Of a DNA stretch of 64,000 nt, positions 63,811-64,000 are shown piece by piece. Under the pieces are notes generated by a model. That model was given only the letters and a program-made list of their open reading frames with translations. It was not told the DNA's origin and did not search any database. Source of the stretch: Phytophthora colocasiae (taxonomy: Eukaryota > Oomycota > Peronosporomycetes > Peronosporales > Peronosporaceae); assembly GCA_018806915.1 (NCBI GenBank), contig JAGKQI010000100.1, forward strand, positions 2,728,001 through 2,792,000. Reading direction: 5' to 3'. Positions within the stretch are counted from its first letter, which is position 1; the number at the start of each line of letters is the position of its first letter. The translations under genes and the position numbers were made by a program.

Positions 63811-64000
63811 ATGGGGTGCTGCTCGTCCAAGGCGCAACTTTCGACTGTCTCCGAGCCTGTACAACGTCCACAGCAGCCAAGAGGAGGTCAAACACTCGGA
63901 GGAAGTGCACAAAATCACGGGCCGCAGCCTTCAGCCGCAGAGAAGAGAGAGCGAGCAGCAGAAGCGGCGGAAGCGAGGAAGGGAGACTGGCGTCAAGGAG
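63811..64000 (+). CDS. SVIP-like acylated protein with VCP/p97-interacting motif, partial
   Basis: ATG at 63811, open to the window edge (63 codons visible). It starts MGCCSSK, a strong N-myristoylation signal with two palmitoylatable cysteines. After a Gln/Gly/Pro-rich linker comes the helix KREREAAEAAEAR-like block, exactly R46-x5-A52A53-x2-R56, which fits the VCP-interacting motif (VIM, R-x5-AA-x2-R) of SVIP, gp78 and VIMP. Then comes KGDWRQG. SVIP is an acylated ER/Golgi-membrane inhibitor of p97-dependent ERAD. Same architecture here, but the 3' end is outside the window. The exact block is residues 46-56. Confidence 0.65.
   Translation, partial: MGCCSSKAQLSTVSEPVQRPQQPRGGQTLGGSAQNHGPQPSAAEKRERAAEAAEARKGDWRQG

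Overview
The window looks like nuclear DNA of an oomycete, most probably Phytophthora or a close relative. The evidence is indirect: genes are compact, introns are about 58-79 nt, several proteins carry stramenopile-style divergent HSF domains, and Copia, Gypsy, hAT, Harbinger, piggyBac and mariner-like elements are dense. No species can be named from sequence alone.

Layout. 1-10570: an ABCA-type ABC transporter gene split by a very young, coding-intact Copia retrotransposon on the opposite strand (3545-9093). 10627-12347: a decayed minus-strand gene split by a Harbinger-like element with inverted termini. 12430-19532: housekeeping genes, namely a mitochondrial-type NT5DC/HAD 5'-nucleotidase with many introns, a signal-peptide protein gene broken by a TA-flanked MITE, ER membrane complex subunit EMC2, and an HSPA13/STCH-like Hsp70 that ends after the ATPase domain. 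19533-26455: gene-poor DNA with a tRNA-derived SINE-like piece, then a Ty3/Gypsy chromodomain element with apparently identical LTRs but a shattered gag-pol.

26613-47044 is the most unusual part: eight intronless genes for one four-helix membrane protein family. Six nearly identical copies lie in tandem on the minus strand (27912-45630), and a more diverged pair stands at the two outer edges in opposite orientations. The spacers have taken up two hAT elements (one carrying a cellular gene fragment that looks like the N-terminal half of a BCS1-like AAA protein), a Harbinger derivative and a piggyBac derivative. Most of these insertions can be matched to an empty site in a sister spacer, which gives a relative history of duplication and transposition.

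47498-64000: a PH/ankyrin/RasGEF protein, a CaMKK-like kinase with a long disordered tail, two HSF-type genes (one frameshifted) flanking the remnant of a TnpB/Fanzor-type RuvC nuclease, a CHCHD2/10-like twin CX9C protein, the GTPase DRG1, and at the right edge the start of an acylated protein with a VCP/p97-interacting motif.

The housekeeping genes do not form one pathway, although EMC2, the anchored Hsp70 and the p97-binding protein all point to ER protein quality control. The coherent story is a young gene-family expansion interleaved with transposon activity.
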